Positions 1 to 11,290 of a stretch of DNA of 64,000 bases are shown here, piece after piece; the stretch's first letter is position 1; every line of letters starts with the position of its first letter. This DNA is from Taudactylus pleione (taxonomy: Eukaryota > Chordata > Amphibia > Anura > Myobatrachidae), in the NCBI GenBank assembly GCA_031769625.1, contig JAUIMM010000519.1:1917501-1981500 (forward strand), in the 5' to 3' direction. The notes beneath the pieces are model-generated. The model worked only from the letters and a program-made list of their open reading frames with translations, did no database searches and was not told the origin of the DNA. The translations under genes were made by a program, and so were the position numbers.

Positions 1-1465
1 AACATCCCAAGAGACCTTTGTGCACCTTATTCCCCTGAATCCTTTCTCCAAGACATCTTGAGGTGAGTGGACATTCTGTAAATTTTAATAGGGGAATTAA
101 CTATATAAGTATTGTCCTATCTGGTGTCCTGAAATTATGGGTTATGAACCCCCTTCACAACATGGGCCTGAATTAGAATTGAACATTAAGATGCCCCATT
201 TGCACATGTGTAGAAATGTGTCTGCACATTAATATAAGCCTCTATGTGGACTTCTTTCTCATGAATGGTAATGTTGAGGGCTTACTCTCCAAAGTACATG
301 CATCCTCCATTCCCCACTGTGTAGACATTAGTAGCATTTCAGGTGATGAGGTTAAATTCACAGGTTGAATCCCGAGTCATTTTGCTGATTTATTCTATCA
401 ACTGCTGTATTGAGGCAGCAATTACAGCCCTGAACATTCAAAACATGCTCACTCTACCCCCAATTCAGCTTTATAATAAATTGGTTTCGGTTGAAAGGTC
501 TTCTTCAAATAAATATTTTAGCAGCTAGTGATGTTTTGGAGCCCTTTATCCAATTGTTTACAATGCCAAAAGCTGTTGAAAATGGGATCTCTTGGACATG
601 AGGATAGATCGGCTCTTAGGCCAAGCTTTGGCGATGGTGGCGGCGGTGGTGGTGGTGTGTGTGTCTGTCTGTGTATCTGTCTGTGTATGTTTTTGTAAAA
701 TTGCCTGTTAAAGATGGAGCCAATAGAGTTTCTTCCTGTATCCTGCAATTGTAATCCTACTTGAAAGAGTTAAATGGATAATGTAAAGATCAGTAAACAA
801 CACATCCAATAGGGAAGGATCAACAAGGATCCAACAAGGGGAAATTGTTCCTTCTGCAAAGGTTTTAGAGCCAATTTTCAGTACAGGAGCTCATGTTGCA
901 TATTTAGGTGGACCTCATAACCCCCAAAAATGTCTTCGGTTTTCAAAGATCGTGAGTTCAAAGTAGTCTGATATGGTCTGGCTTACCATAGTGCATACAG
1001 AGCCCTATTGCTTAGAGTCATCAGCCTTCCTCCAAAGAAGTTATTTTCTTCAAGGGTTCTTAAGGACCGGGAGCACAGGAAGTCCTTCCAATCACTATCC
1101 AAAGGCATTTGAATGTAGTAGTAATCTGCAGAGTAGTGTTTTTATTGAAACTTTTTCTGGATACTGAAATTTTTCTGGATAAAGATGGCAAATCTGGGCA
1201 TGGTTTGGGCAGATGGGACATGTTGTCCGAGTTTCCAAATGAGAATGTAAATAGTAAAAATTACTTTTTCTTAATTGTTCTACATTTTGCAGCAAACTTT
1301 TGTGTTACCAGTTCTACTGTAACCACAGCGCCTGACAGAGCAACATCATCCCACCTCCTATTGTAGGCTAGAAAGTATGTGAAATACAACACAAAATGCC
1401 ATCTCATGGAAGGGTGAAGTAAGGACTTGAACATTATATTGCCAGAACTTTGCACCAATCCAAAT
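1..1465. other. no gene recognised
   Basis: No coding exon, RNA gene or full mobile element is recognised here. Open frames are short and show no family motif. The only clear local feature is the GT-rich tract listed separately. Confidence 0.5.
632..692 (+). repeat. GGT/GTCT simple repeat
   Basis: A GGC/GGT triplet run passes into GTGTCTGTCTGTGTATCTGT-type repeats. It is low-complexity sequence and accounts for the proline-rich frame on the opposite strand. Confidence 0.75.
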
Positions 1466-1468
1466 ATA

Positions 1469-2067
1469 GGGCCTGATTCAGAGCCGCTCGTAAGCGGCCG
1501 CACGTTCGCTCCGAGCGATGTTTGCCCAACTGCGCATGCGTACGGATCGTAATACGCATGCACGAACCAGTCAGTGCGGCCGAAAATAGTTTGTTCGCTA
1601 AATAGCGAATGCCTGCTATTTTGAGTGACAGAATGAGGCGTATGTGGGTGGTAACAGGGGAAGGTGCTTGAAAACGGGGAGTGGAGATCCGAAAGCAGGC
1701 GTGCTTAAAGGTCAAAACGGGCGTTTTATGGGTGTGCATAATTAATACAGCAGCGTCATTGACCACGTCACTGGGTTATTTTATAGCCAGGACTGCTCGC
1801 AAAATTGTGGTATCAAAAACCAACCACAAGAATAGCGAGCAGTTCATAAGCTGGTCGATGTACTCGATTAATCTAATAAATAGTGGACATGACGTAGGAT
1901 GCGAGCAGCCAGGGGGCGTATTTTTTCAAAAAACGACCGCAAGTTTTGTTCGCTCGTTCAGACCTAGAGGCGTGAACAGACCGCAAAGAGCGAACGGTTC
2001 ATTTGAATAGCCACCCCTATTTTCTGGACGAACGACCGCAAATAGCGTCCGGCTCTGAATCAGGCCC
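1469..2067. mobile_element. TIR element (GGGCCTGATTCAG family), 599 bp, copy A
   Basis: The ends are inverted repeats: GGGCCTGATTCAGAGCC on the left and GGCTCTGAATCAGGCCC on the right. ATA lies directly outside both ends, which fits a 3-bp target duplication. A second copy lies at 63233-63827 in opposite orientation. No transposase is present, so it is non-autonomous. PIF/Harbinger fits the 3-bp duplication, but Zator or Chapaev3 are not excluded. Overlapping frames of about 110 codons are open on both strands, which argues against real coding. Confidence 0.85.
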
Positions 2068-2070
2068 ATA

Positions 2071-2623
2071 GGCTGTTCCCCTGCTAAATCCAATTTGCTT
2101 TAACTTTCACAACAACTTTGTTCATTACTGGTTGGCAGTTATGTGCTCACTCTGATATCAGAATAACCAGATAGACAACTAACTTGTAAACTACCATATT
2201 CAAGAGCATTGCATACCTTAAAATATGGCATAGGATTACCATGGTACTGTAAATGGCTGAACGATATATTTTCATGGCAATCTAGCCATTTACTATGCCT
2301 TTCCAACATGTTTTTTTCATGTAGTGTGATCCCTTCGAAGCCCACATCTGATTTATCATTACTTGTATACAGAGACCACTACACCAATAGGACGTCACAT
2401 CTGCCTTCTTTCAGGATGAAGTGTAGATCTCCTTCTTCACATGGATAATTGCCTACCTACTGCTGTCTGGAAATTCAGATTACAAGGACCATGATTCTGA
2501 AAGTTATGGTAGGAACAGAAATTAAAGGAATAACTTTATGCCAAAGTACATTATTTTAATTTCTTAGATGCACTTTCATTTATTTTGGAACACGTTTCCA
2601 AGCCGGATCAGACACAGGACAGA
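2071..2623. other. no gene recognised
   Basis: Ordinary AT-moderate sequence with no recognised family motif on either strand. Confidence 0.5.
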
Positions 2624-3027
2624 CCCTTTTTACACTGCATTGACAACCCGGGGTATGCCCGGGTCGGCACTGTTCACACCGGAGCCAGGTCCGCAGTGAC
2701 CCGGCTCTTCCGGAGTTGCAATGGACGCTTGGAGATGATGTAATCTCCGCGTGCCACTGAAGCCAGCCAATCGGGTAGCATGCGGCATGACCCGGGTCAT
2801 CATGACCCGGATCATGCCGTCCAGGGTGACACGGGAATGACCTGTGCCCAACCCTGCAAGCTACCCGAGTTGGATACCCGGGTCACTGGACCTGGATGGA
2901 TCCATTTACACTGACAAAAATCCCGGACTGATGCGTGCTCACGTACAACAACCCGGATTTTCATGTGCGTGTAAAAAATGCGCGCTTACGTACAACAACC
3001 CGGGATTTTCATGTGGGTGTAAAAGGG
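2624..3027. mobile_element. TIR element with CCCGGG-rich ends
   Basis: The left end CCCTTTTTACACTGCATTGA matches the inverse of the right end, which finishes GTGTAAAAGGG; CCCGGGT palindromes follow both. The right end is duplicated in tandem with a period of about 47 bp (2932 and 2979), so two copies of the terminal motif are present. A weaker relative starts near 35891. No clear target duplication or coding is visible. Confidence 0.6.
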
Positions 3028-3869
3028 GAATAAGTTGTTGCTTATTTTATTGTCTGAAGCTGTAATACACAACTGATTTCTTAAACTTTAAAATGTCATC
3101 ATTAACTTTCATTTCTAATACATTTCTCAATATTGAACAGAAAAAAATGTGAAAGTGAATTGGATTGATTATAGTAATGGAAGCCATTCGAAATATCAGT
3201 ATTTTTTGTTGCTATGCAAGAAAAGAAAACAGACTGATATCAGTGTTCTTGCAAAACAAGGATGTTTTTGTTGAACCTCTTAACATTGACCCCTCACACA
3301 ATCTTTAAAAAATATTGCTTTTAGAAGAGCTTTCAAGACAATAAATAGGAGGGCTAAGAGACCTTTGATTGGCTGGTAAATCTGAGACCTGCAATAATGA
3401 TGATACTTTTGTTGCCCCTAGCAACGTGATCTTTACAATTACAGTTATCATGACATAGACTGCTAGATTAGGATTCTTTTTGGAAGGTTATAAAAAAAGT
3501 GCAGTCATAGTTGCCATAGCAACCACTAAACAATGGATTTCCAAAAACAATTGCTAGATTTTCGGAACTTTCCAAATGCCTTCTGATCCCAAACTAAATG
3601 CTTTAATAGTTGAATTTGGGGGGTCAATGGACAATGGACTTTGATGTGAGTTGAATCATGAAGCCTACATTTGTTTGACACTGTAACAGGACTGATCTCA
3701 GTTATATCTCTAGGTTTTCATGTTTCATAAGGAATATCTAATTGCTACACTACTGGCAGGATATTAATAGGTAATAATGAGTGAAGGCCATTTAAATAGA
3801 GTATATATAAACTTCTATCTATATTAATAATTGTATTATTGGAGACATTTTCTCCCAATGGGACTCAAA
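3028..3869. other. no gene recognised
   Basis: AT-rich sequence. GTTGCTATG and the inverse CATAGCAAC occur several hundred bases apart, but no bounded element could be drawn. Confidence 0.5.
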
Positions 3870-3948
3870 GGGGTCGATTCAGAGTTGTATGCAAGTCGAC
3901 ACAATTACACTCACAGTGCGTGCATGGAACTAAATACAATTACATTAA
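3870..3948 (+). mobile_element. left end of a GGGGTCGATTCAGAG TIR element
   Basis: The terminus GGGGTCGATTCAGAGTTG resembles the GGGCCTGATTCAG ends elsewhere and a degenerate copy at 9425. A G-rich element follows at once and no convincing right end was found, so the unit is partial or interrupted. Confidence 0.45.
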
Positions 3949-4302
3949 GTATCCCGGCAGCCACGATGCCGGCGCTGATATTACCGGCGCCGGAATCCCA
4001 ACGCCTCTCACAATACCGATGCCAGCATCCCGAGCGCCGGGATGCCGAAGGTAAGTAGCTGTGTGGGGAGGGGGGGTTAGGGTTAGGCACTGGGGGAGGG
4101 TTAGGGTTAGGCACTAAGGGGGAGGGTTAGGTTTAGGGTGCAGGGAGGGGGAGGTTAGGGTTAGGCACCAAAGAGGGAGGGTAAGGGCAGGCAGAGGGGG
4201 AGGGTTAGCATACCTACCAACAAGTGTCGGTATGCTAGACCTGTTGGAAGCCTGGTGCCGGGATTCTGACAGTCGGGAACCCGACTGCCTGCATCCCATG
4301 CC
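3949..4302 (+). mobile_element. G-rich telomere-like TIR element, copy 1
   Basis: Ends rich in CCCGGCAGC / GTCGGGAACCCGAC-type inverted repeats enclose runs of GGTTAGGGTTAGGCACTNGGGGGAGG. The same plan recurs at 15.8, 19.0, 19.7 and 34.8 kb. Because these TTAGGGTTAGG stretches are flanked by the same terminal motifs each time, they look like element interior rather than true telomeric sequence. No coding is present. Confidence 0.6.
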
Positions 4303-4420
4303 CAGCCCCTTGTCCATATGCTGAATTAGATGCATCTATGCTGTGGCACCACCCATACCTATATCTTTGGCTAATTAGCAGACATCATTATCAGAGCGCA
4401 CCTGCACTAGCCCTATATAA

Positions 4421-4499
4421 GATGTGAATGAGCAAAATATTCTCTGTAAAGCGCTAAGTAATATGTATGCTGCTTTAAATGAATAGCTATAAATAATTA
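4421..4499 (+). mobile_element. decayed LINE 3' tail
   Basis: ATTCTCTGTAAAGCGCTAAG followed by a decayed AATAATATG..ATAAATAA tail matches the better tail at 41962-42206. It is probably a 5'-truncated L2/CR1-type LINE copy. Confidence 0.45.
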
Positions 4500-4789
4500 G
4501 GATTCTGGCTCCCTTGGCATGGGTGTATGTAAATAGTTTTATGTGAAGCTACTTTACATTGGGCCATGGCAATTGCAGGTATCATCCACCTTTTACTCTT
4601 TAGCTACACAATCCATTGCATGTAAAATAAGAGATGATGCTACTATAAGTGGACTACATGGGGCCCCATGGAGAAGACAATGGAGCTATCCATGCAGACA
4701 ATATGCTGTTACTTATATCAGATGCTAGGCACTCTATAGATACTGTAGCTAACTGCGAGTTGTGGATGAGTTTGGTAACTACTCAAGTC

Positions 4790-5300
4790 ACCAGTAAGTT
4801 GGGATAAATCTTTTACCTTTCCATTAGTTTGGCTGTCCTATGCTCCAGCTTTGTCTCAGATCCTATTGAAATGGTCTAAGTGGTTTAAATATCTAGGTGT
4901 CTGAATTTCCATCCATATGTCTAACTATGTGCAGTTGAATGTACAACTACAAGTGGATTATCTAACTCTAAGATTCACACATGGCAGAAACTCCCATAAT
5001 CGGTCACACGTAGGGTAAAGTTAGGTAGGGTGATAGTCCAGCCCAAAATTTTAATGTCCTGCTACAATCTCTGGTATTTATCCTTCATTTTACGTAAAGT
5101 AGAACATTACATATCGTCCTGGGTGTGGAGTGGCAAACAGGGAAAACATATATTCAAATTCTTGCGTTGATCCCGAGACTGGGATGTGCTAGCCTTCCCC
5201 AACCTTAGACTATGTTACTTTGCTTCTCAATTAACACATTTGAGGTTATGGGTTATGGACCCTGGACACCATGGTTGCTCTGGCAATTAGGAAGACAGTT
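4790..5300 (+). pseudogene. L1-type LINE ORF2 C-terminal fragment
   Basis: Plus-strand translation across frames gives a series of L1 ORF2 C-terminal landmarks: a KYLGV-like block near 4890, HTWQKLP near 4978, an R.IVQPKILMSCYN-like block near 5035, W.WSGKQ near 5125, and AFPNLRLCYFASQL near 5190-5230. These sit in the order expected downstream of the reverse transcriptase core. Frames shift between blocks and an in-frame TGA follows FKFLR, so it is dead. The call is by eye from spaced motifs; tblastn against amphibian L1 ORF2 would decide it. Confidence 0.55.
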
Positions 5301-5549
5301 GGAAGCACCCATACCCCTATGCAGGCTTTAGTAGCAGGGACATGCAGCATGAGCTCTCTATCTCTGCTGATGCAGTCCATCCATGCATTAACCATGCAGT
5401 GTGACACAGAGAAGCTCCCATCAAAAAGTTGTTTCACTCTTTGGGTTCCAGAAAACACATTGCATTTCTTTACGCTTATGTTCAGTATAAAGCTGCTTTA
5501 AAAGATCTGTAGCCACTAAAAGCAAAATAAGAGGTGGATATAGGGTACA

Positions 5550-5844
5550 TATGTACCATACACACGGTCAGATTTGTCAGATGTGTCAGATGAACGATTG
5601 AACGATTTGAACGATCTGAACGATTTGATGAATGATTTGACCAACGATTTGAACTATGAACGATTTTTGACTGCATTAAAATGAATGGAATCGTCCAAAT
5701 CTGACTGCAAACACATCAGATGTCAGATATCGTTATCTGACCATCGGGAACGCGCATCGTTCATCGTTCAGACATGTCAGATATGTCAGATTTTCCTTCA
5801 GATATTAACGATTGAACGATTTTGTATACACCAATACAGGAGAA
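5550..5844. mobile_element. short element with AACGAT repeats
   Basis: Ends resemble an imperfect inverted pair (CCATACACACGG... and ...TTTTGTATACACC). The interior carries many GAACGATT units near 5590-5650 and again at the right end. It appears to interrupt the L1 relic, whose motifs seem to resume after it. Confidence 0.45.
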
Positions 5845-5849
5845 ATATT

Positions 5850-6175
5850 GGGAGCTAATGGTACAAATATGGTTGTTGATCATGGAATGAAATGCCCTAA
5901 ATGAAGCTGCTAATTTTTGTCATCTACTGTGGCAATCACATTTAAGTAAAATGGGGATTGTAGTGTCATTATATGATCTAGATATGTGCGTCTGTGGCTT
6001 GAAGCTGGGAAAAACAAAACTGATCAACATTATATTAGTGGTTTAATGATGCTAGCTAAGATGTGCATAGAAAGATTGTGGTTGGCGTTCAGTTGTCCAA
6101 TGGTTATGGACTTGAGCATATTTTTAATGAAACAATCATGAAAGATTCTTATATATTATTAAGAAGGTATATGGA
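5850..6175 (+). pseudogene. possible continuation of the L1 ORF2 relic
   Basis: Plus-strand frames contain blocks resembling the extreme C-terminus of L1 ORF2: an HGMKCPK-like block, then a hydrophobic stretch ending LAKMCIERLW near 6055-6085. The spacing from the upstream relic would make sense if the short element at 5550-5844 had inserted into it. Similarity is weak and broken by stops. Confidence 0.3.
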
Positions 6176-6261
6176 CCAGATGGTGTGACACCATATACAA
6201 TAGGTACTTTCTCTGATTAACCTGCTGTTTAAACCTGTGAGCACCCATGCAATCTCCATGT

Positions 6262-6525
6262 CAGGGCCATAAATTGGTGGTGCTGCCGCCCAGGACATAG
6301 GACCCCAGGGGACAACACCCTTGCTGTCCCATGACACCTGCATTTGGCTTGCATGATAATTAAAATGGCACCCTACAGACTGTAGAGCCACCTGGAGTGC
6401 CCAGCTTTTAGAACCGCTAAGGATGCTCTGGGCACTCCTCTTTGTTTCTGGTCCTGGCCACCACGCCCCATCGAGGTGACGTCGTGTTTGTGGGGCGGAA
6501 CCGTCACAAGGCAATTTTAGCCCTG
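6262..6525. mobile_element. hAT-type MITE, 264 bp
   Basis: Starts CAGGGCCATAAATTGG and ends CCAATTTTAGCCCTG-like, the CAGGG..CCCTG termini common in hAT elements. The flanking 8-mers do not match, so the insertion is old or one edge is wrong. No coding is seen. Confidence 0.5.
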
Positions 6526-6591
6526 CACATATGTGATCTCTGTCATTTATGCATTTACTAGAGTAGTTAAGCAGCTATTTAAGAAGCTGCA

Positions 6592-6610
6592 TCATATATA
6601 TAATATATAT

Positions 6611-6685
<75 letters not shown>
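6592..6685 (+). repeat. (TA)n/(CA)n microsatellite
   Basis: A short TA run passes into an uninterrupted CA run of about 37 units. The long His-Thr and Cys-Val frames across it are artefacts. Confidence 0.95.
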
Positions 6686-6688
<3 letters not shown>

Positions 6689-6840
6689 CCACGATCCGGC
6701 ACTCCCAAAGGTTATGATGATAACTATGCTGGGTGCCCTCCACAGAAAGTCCACTGAGAGACCTGCTGAAATATACCAGACCACCGGCGGCACTCCAGAC
6801 TGGAAAGAACTCATTGAGTCATTTAGCTTATGGATGCAAC

Positions 6841-6870
6841 GTTTCAGCGCCTTTATTTGCGCTTTTGTTG
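6841..6870 (-). other. stem plus GAAAC motif (hammerhead-like arrangement)
   Basis: On the minus strand CAACAAA precedes a perfect 5-bp stem AGCGC/GCGCT with an 8-nt loop, followed directly by GAAACGTTG. This is the linker-stem-GAAAC layout also seen at 44605-44672. The linker does not match the hammerhead CUGANGA core, so activity is unlikely. Confidence 0.25.
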
Positions 6871-6879
6871 GCTTATATA

Positions 6880-8448
6880 CAGTGCATCCAGAAAGTATTC
6901 ACAACTCTTCACTTTTTCCACATTCTGTTATGTTACAGCCTTATTCCAAAATGGAATAAATTCATTTTTGTCCTCAAAATTCCACACACAATACCCCATA
7001 ATGACAACGTGTAAAAAGTTTTTTTTTTGCGATTTTTTGCGATTTAATTAAAAAAAAAACTAAGAAATCACATGTACATAAGTATTCACAACCTTTGCTC
7101 AATACTTTATTGATGCACCTTTGGCAGCAATTACAGCCTAAAGTCTTTTTGAATATGATTCCACAAGCTTGGCACACCTATCTTTGGGCAGTTTCGCCCA
7201 TTCCTCTTTGCAGCACCTCTCAAGCCACATCAGGTTGGATGGGAAGCGTCGGTGCACAGCCATTTTCAGGTCTCTCCAGAGATGTTCAATTGGATTCAAG
7301 TCTGGGCTCTTGCTGAGCCACTCAAGGACATTCACAGCATTGTCCTGAAACCACTCCTTTGATATCTTGGCTGTGTGCTTAGGGTTGTTGTCCTGCTGAA
7401 AGATGACCGTCACCCCAGTCTGAGGTCAAGAGCGTTCTGGAGCAGGTTTTCATCCAGGATGTCTCTGTACATTACTGCATTCATGTTTCCCTCTAACCTG
7501 ACTAGTCACCCAGTTCCTGCCGCTGAAAAACATCCCCACAGCATGATGCTGCCACCTGGTTTCCTCCAAACATAACGCCTGGCATTCACGCCAAAGAGTT
7601 CAATCTTTGTCTCACCATGGTCTGAGAGTCTTTCAGGTGCATTTTGGCAAACTCCAGAAGGGCTGCCGTGTGCTTTTTACTATGGAGTGGCTGCCGTCTG
7701 GCCACTCTACCATACAGGCCTGATTGGTGGATTGCTGCAGAGATGGTTGCTCTTCTGGAAGGTTCTCCTCTCTCCACAGAGGAATGCTATAGCTCTGACA
7801 GAGTGACTATATGGTTCTTGGTCACCTCCCTGACTAGGGCCGTTCTCCCCCGATCGCTCAGTTTAGATGGCCGGCCAACTCTAGGAAGAGTCCTGGTGGT
7901 TCCAAACGTCTTCCATTTACGGATGATGGAGGACACTGTGCTCATTGGGACCTTCAAAGCAGCAGATATTTTTCTGTACCCTTCCCCAGATTTGTACCTC
8001 GAGACAATCCTGTCTCGGAGGTCTACAGACAATTCCTTGGACTTCATGCTTGGTTTGTGCTTAGACATACACTGTCAAGTGTGGGACCTTATATAGACAG
8101 GTGTATGCCTTTCAAAATCATGTCCAATCATCTGAATTTACCACAGATGGACTCCAATTAAGCTGTAGGAAATCTCAAGGATGATCAGTGGAAACAGGAT
8201 GCACCTGAGCTCAATTTTGAGCATCATGGCAAAGGGCGTGAATACTTATGTACATGTGATGTCTTAGTGGGGTTTTTTTTATTAAATTTGCAAAAAATTT
8301 CAAAAAAAACTTTTTACACGTTGTAATTATGGGGTATTGTGTTTAGAATTTTTATGACAAAAATGAATTTATTCCATCTTGGAATAAGGCTGTAACATGA
8401 CAAAATGTGGAAAAAGTGAAGCGTTGCGAATACTTTCCGGATGCACTG
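6880..8448 (-). mobile_element. Tc1/mariner transposon, 1.57 kb
   Basis: Both ends carry the Tc1-type terminus CAGTGCATCC(A/G)GAAAGTATTC in inverted orientation, followed by subterminal TGTTACAGCCTTATTCCAAA and ATACCCCATAAT blocks. A TA dinucleotide precedes the left end; the right flank reads TG, probably a mutated duplication next to a TA microsatellite. Length and layout fit a full-size Tc1 element. This family of termini is widespread in fishes and frogs. One degraded transposase occupies most of the minus strand. Confidence 0.93.
7138..8068 (-). pseudogene. Tc1-like transposase, broken
   Basis: The start at 8068 opens an N-terminal helix-turn-helix region (SVDLRDRIV near residue 15, a second HTH around residues 30-55, then a GRPSK basic hook). 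In the same frame a TAG at 7787-7789 interrupts it, consistent with a CAG to TAG change. The next open segment (7777-7586) carries the second DNA-binding half and the GL.GRVARR region. The frame then shifts, and the C-terminal part (7413-7138) shows FQQDNNPKHTAK with a catalytic Asp and SPDLNPIEHLW with the Glu of the DD34E triad. At least one nonsense and one frameshift make it inactive. The usual protein is about 340 residues. Confidence 0.92.
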
Positions 8449-8450
8449 TG

Positions 8451-8493
<43 letters not shown>

Positions 8494-8540
8494 TTAAAAA
8501 TACACTTGCCATAAAAGAAAAAAAGAAAAGAAAAGAAAGT
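8449..8540 (+). repeat. (TA)n microsatellite and GA-rich tract
   Basis: A TATA run directly abuts the Tc1 right end, followed by an AAAAGAAAAGAAAG tract at about 8515-8538. Confidence 0.85.
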
Positions 8541-9418
8541 CACTAAGATTAAATTGAACAATGGCGAGCAGAGAAAGTGAGTCATATAATTTCACTATGC
8601 ACTGCCCTCAGCTAGTATAAAGATCAAACCTTTTAAATTGCAATTTTGTCAAAATATCTAGCAAAAGAATGCTTTAAAAATAATCATAATTTAATAACAT
8701 TATATAGAAAACGCTTTATACACCCCCATTTGTTTCTCATGAATCATTCTATTGAATGAAAACCATAGCTAAATTACAATTGGTTCCTGTATAAAACGAA
8801 TATAATATAACACACAGAATGTACTCTTTTTTTTCTCTCGATATAACACAAATAACTGCTGCAATGGCCCCTTCCATTTCACACACGATGTGTTCTACAG
8901 CCGCTGCAAAATCTGGCAGGAACAAGTACAAGTGGATGAATACCATAGAAGTTACAGAGATTAAATAAATCATTATTCACGGTATGGCAAAGCCACAAGA
9001 AATGTTTCAAACTTTTCACCCCAGTCACCCCTTTGATCAATAACAAACAAAGGAGAGAATACAAGCAATATAAAATGTTCATTCCGTCTCAGCAAAACAG
9101 ATGGAGAAATCATGAGGATATAAAAGTGCCTGGCAGTCCAGGATGACCACAACAGGCCATGCACCAGACATTCCTAAACCAGAGTACAGTTATTACAACT
9201 TCTCACATTGTAGAATAGTTTATTACTCAATGTCGACCATTTTTCTTGCATTACGCGCATTTCCATACTGCACATGGGCACTAAAATGTGTAAGCATGAG
9301 TGTAAGTTTGCAAAATACTATTTTTGAGCTGGACCGGTTTAAATATAGCTAAATCAATATATTATATACTATATGTAAGTATGCTTATTTTTCATACATC
9401 TTTTTCTGTGCATGTTGA
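8541..9418. other. no gene recognised
   Basis: AT-rich, with only short frames. No transposon terminus or conserved motif was recognised. Confidence 0.5.
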
Positions 9419-9505
9419 GGGTCCAATACAGAGTTGAATGCAAATCAGAAGTGATTACTCCTGCGTTGCGTCTAAATTTGTATCTTCGCCCTGATGCAGA
9501 GTTGT
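9419..9505 (+). mobile_element. degenerate TIR element remnant
   Basis: GGGTCCAATACAGAGTTGAA resembles the GGGGTCGATTCAGAGTTG terminus at 3870. A similar CTGATGCAGAGTTG lies near 9492. Probably a small internally deleted or decayed copy. Confidence 0.3.
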
Positions 9506-9959
9506 ACAACTGTTATGTGTTCCATCATGAAACCTTTTTAAAGTGGGTCATGTGACACAAGTGGACAAGAACTGCTTATGGAGTATAGATAAAGATAGAC
9601 CGGAGGAATGCAGGTTGTCTTTTGGAGAACAGACCTAGAAATAATAACATTCTTGCTTAGTGCTTACTAGTTATTACAACATATGTTGGTTGTTTCCTTC
9701 CATACTATAACATGGTGATAAATGAGTAGTAACTGTGATTCAGAACTGGAATTTCTCATTCCCCCATCTGAAGGGTAACTGAGCTCTTAACATTTAGTAG
9801 CAAATTTAACACCTATTGACCCAACATCTGAACCTGCATCACTACAAATGAAAGATACAATCAGTCAAACTTAACTACACTACATAGCACAGGTGGAAGG
9901 TCATCACATCATGACCAAATAGGAGCAAACACAGCCTGTGCAACACTTGTATGTACACC
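9506..9959. other. no gene recognised
   Basis: No repeat family, open frame or RNA gene could be supported here. Confidence 0.45.
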
Positions 9960-9967
9960 GTAACGAA

Positions 9968-10245
9968 CAGAGCCGTGACTAGACTTTTTGGTGCCCTGTG
10001 CCCGAAAGAGCATTGACGCCCCCCTCATTTTTCAAAGGGACATAAAGCACCCAAAAAAGGGGAATGGCCTCACGGGGAAGGGCCAGGGAAGAGACAGGGG
10101 AGGCCAGGAGATGCTGGGGATGAAATAAGAGGAAGCTACAAGCAAGAATGATAATAAACAGAAATTTGACAGACCCAAACAGCGCCCCCTGACCTGTGGT
10201 GCCCTGTGCGATGGCACCGTCCGCACTACCCTAGCTACGGCCCTG
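9968..10245. mobile_element. hAT MITE (CAGGGCCGTAGCTAG family), 278 bp
   Basis: Left end CAGAGCCGTGACTAG, right end CTAGCTACGGCCCTG: imperfect inverted repeats with the CAGRGCCG hAT terminus. The 8-mer GTAACGAA occurs directly outside both ends (9960-9967 and 10246-10253), a perfect hAT-size target duplication. A sister copy lies at 15976-16255. Non-autonomous. Confidence 0.92.
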
Positions 10246-10453
10246 GTAACGAATTACACCCTCCTAATCTCTACCCCACCAATCCGCCTTCCTGTAAATT
10301 GTGTATTGTTTAACCTACAGCAGTGCTATTTTCTGTTCTTATTCTGGGTCAAATTATACTGTACAGAGGATTGTATAAAGCCCCAAACATTCTGCAAAAA
10401 AATAATGCCTTGTATAAATAATAAACACACATTCTATTGCATTTACAGACACA

Positions 10454-10969
10454 GGGCCTGATTCAGCAAGGATCGCTATTATGCTAATACGCATGCTACG
10501 CAGTTGCTTATATCACCGGTGAAATGCAAATGTTTGCAATAGCATTGCCTAACATAAGGACGCCCACTTCCCCTTACTCATATCCGTATACTTGGCCAAC
10601 ATAGCGAATTAATCGGTAACATCGAGTAACATTGGACCCATACGTACAGTTAAGGCAGGTCAGACCTCACTCAGGGATTGCTAACTTCAGTGCACGCTAT
10701 GAGGCCTCAGGCTGCGTCTGGTAGCACAGTGGCTGATTTATGCACGCCCCTGCAACAGTGTTAAGACGCACTGGCACGCCTGCGCTCCCCCATCCAACCC
10801 CCCCCTTCCCCATCCACAAGTGGCACTTCCTGTCAATCACTCTGCTCTGGGTTTGCGTAGCCTCTGCAGACGCAGTTCCCATCGCAATTGCTAGTTCACG
10901 CATGCGCAGTGCGAATTGATTGACCGATTGCGTGCGTATTAGCAACTGCGTTCCTTGCTGAATCAGGCC
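10454..10969. mobile_element. TIR element (GGGCCTGATTCAG family), 516 bp
   Basis: Starts GGGCCTGATTCAGCAAGGA and ends TCCTTGCTGAATCAGGCC. ACA flanks both sides as a 3-bp target duplication. The interior alternates GC-rich and AT-rich blocks and has no transposase. Confidence 0.85.
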
Positions 10970-11290
10970 ACAGTCCCAATTAGACCTTCAGATGCAAATT
11001 TACACAAAAATAAAATTTACTGTAAACTAGAGATGTGTGCTGTGTTTTGGTAAAACCAACTTCAAGGGTTTTGGTTTGGATTCGGTTTTGGATTCCCTTA
11101 AAATTTATAAATACAGCTAAAATCATGTCATTTGGACCTGCTTACATGCAATCCTAAAACCGAGAATCGTTTTTTAAATCTGAGTTTTGAACTTACAGCA
11201 GAGCTGGGACTCGGTTCTACACGGAACCCCAAAAGTGATCCTAGCTGAATGAGCACCAACAATATTACACCCTGCATGGCAGTAGACTGA

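Noticed and set aside
3949..4302. True telomere or internal telomere fusion
   Set aside because: TTAGGG is mixed with CACTNGGGGGAGG and bounded by recurring inverted ends, as in four other copies.
6533..6814. His-Thr and Cys-Val repeat proteins
   Set aside because: Translation of a CA microsatellite.
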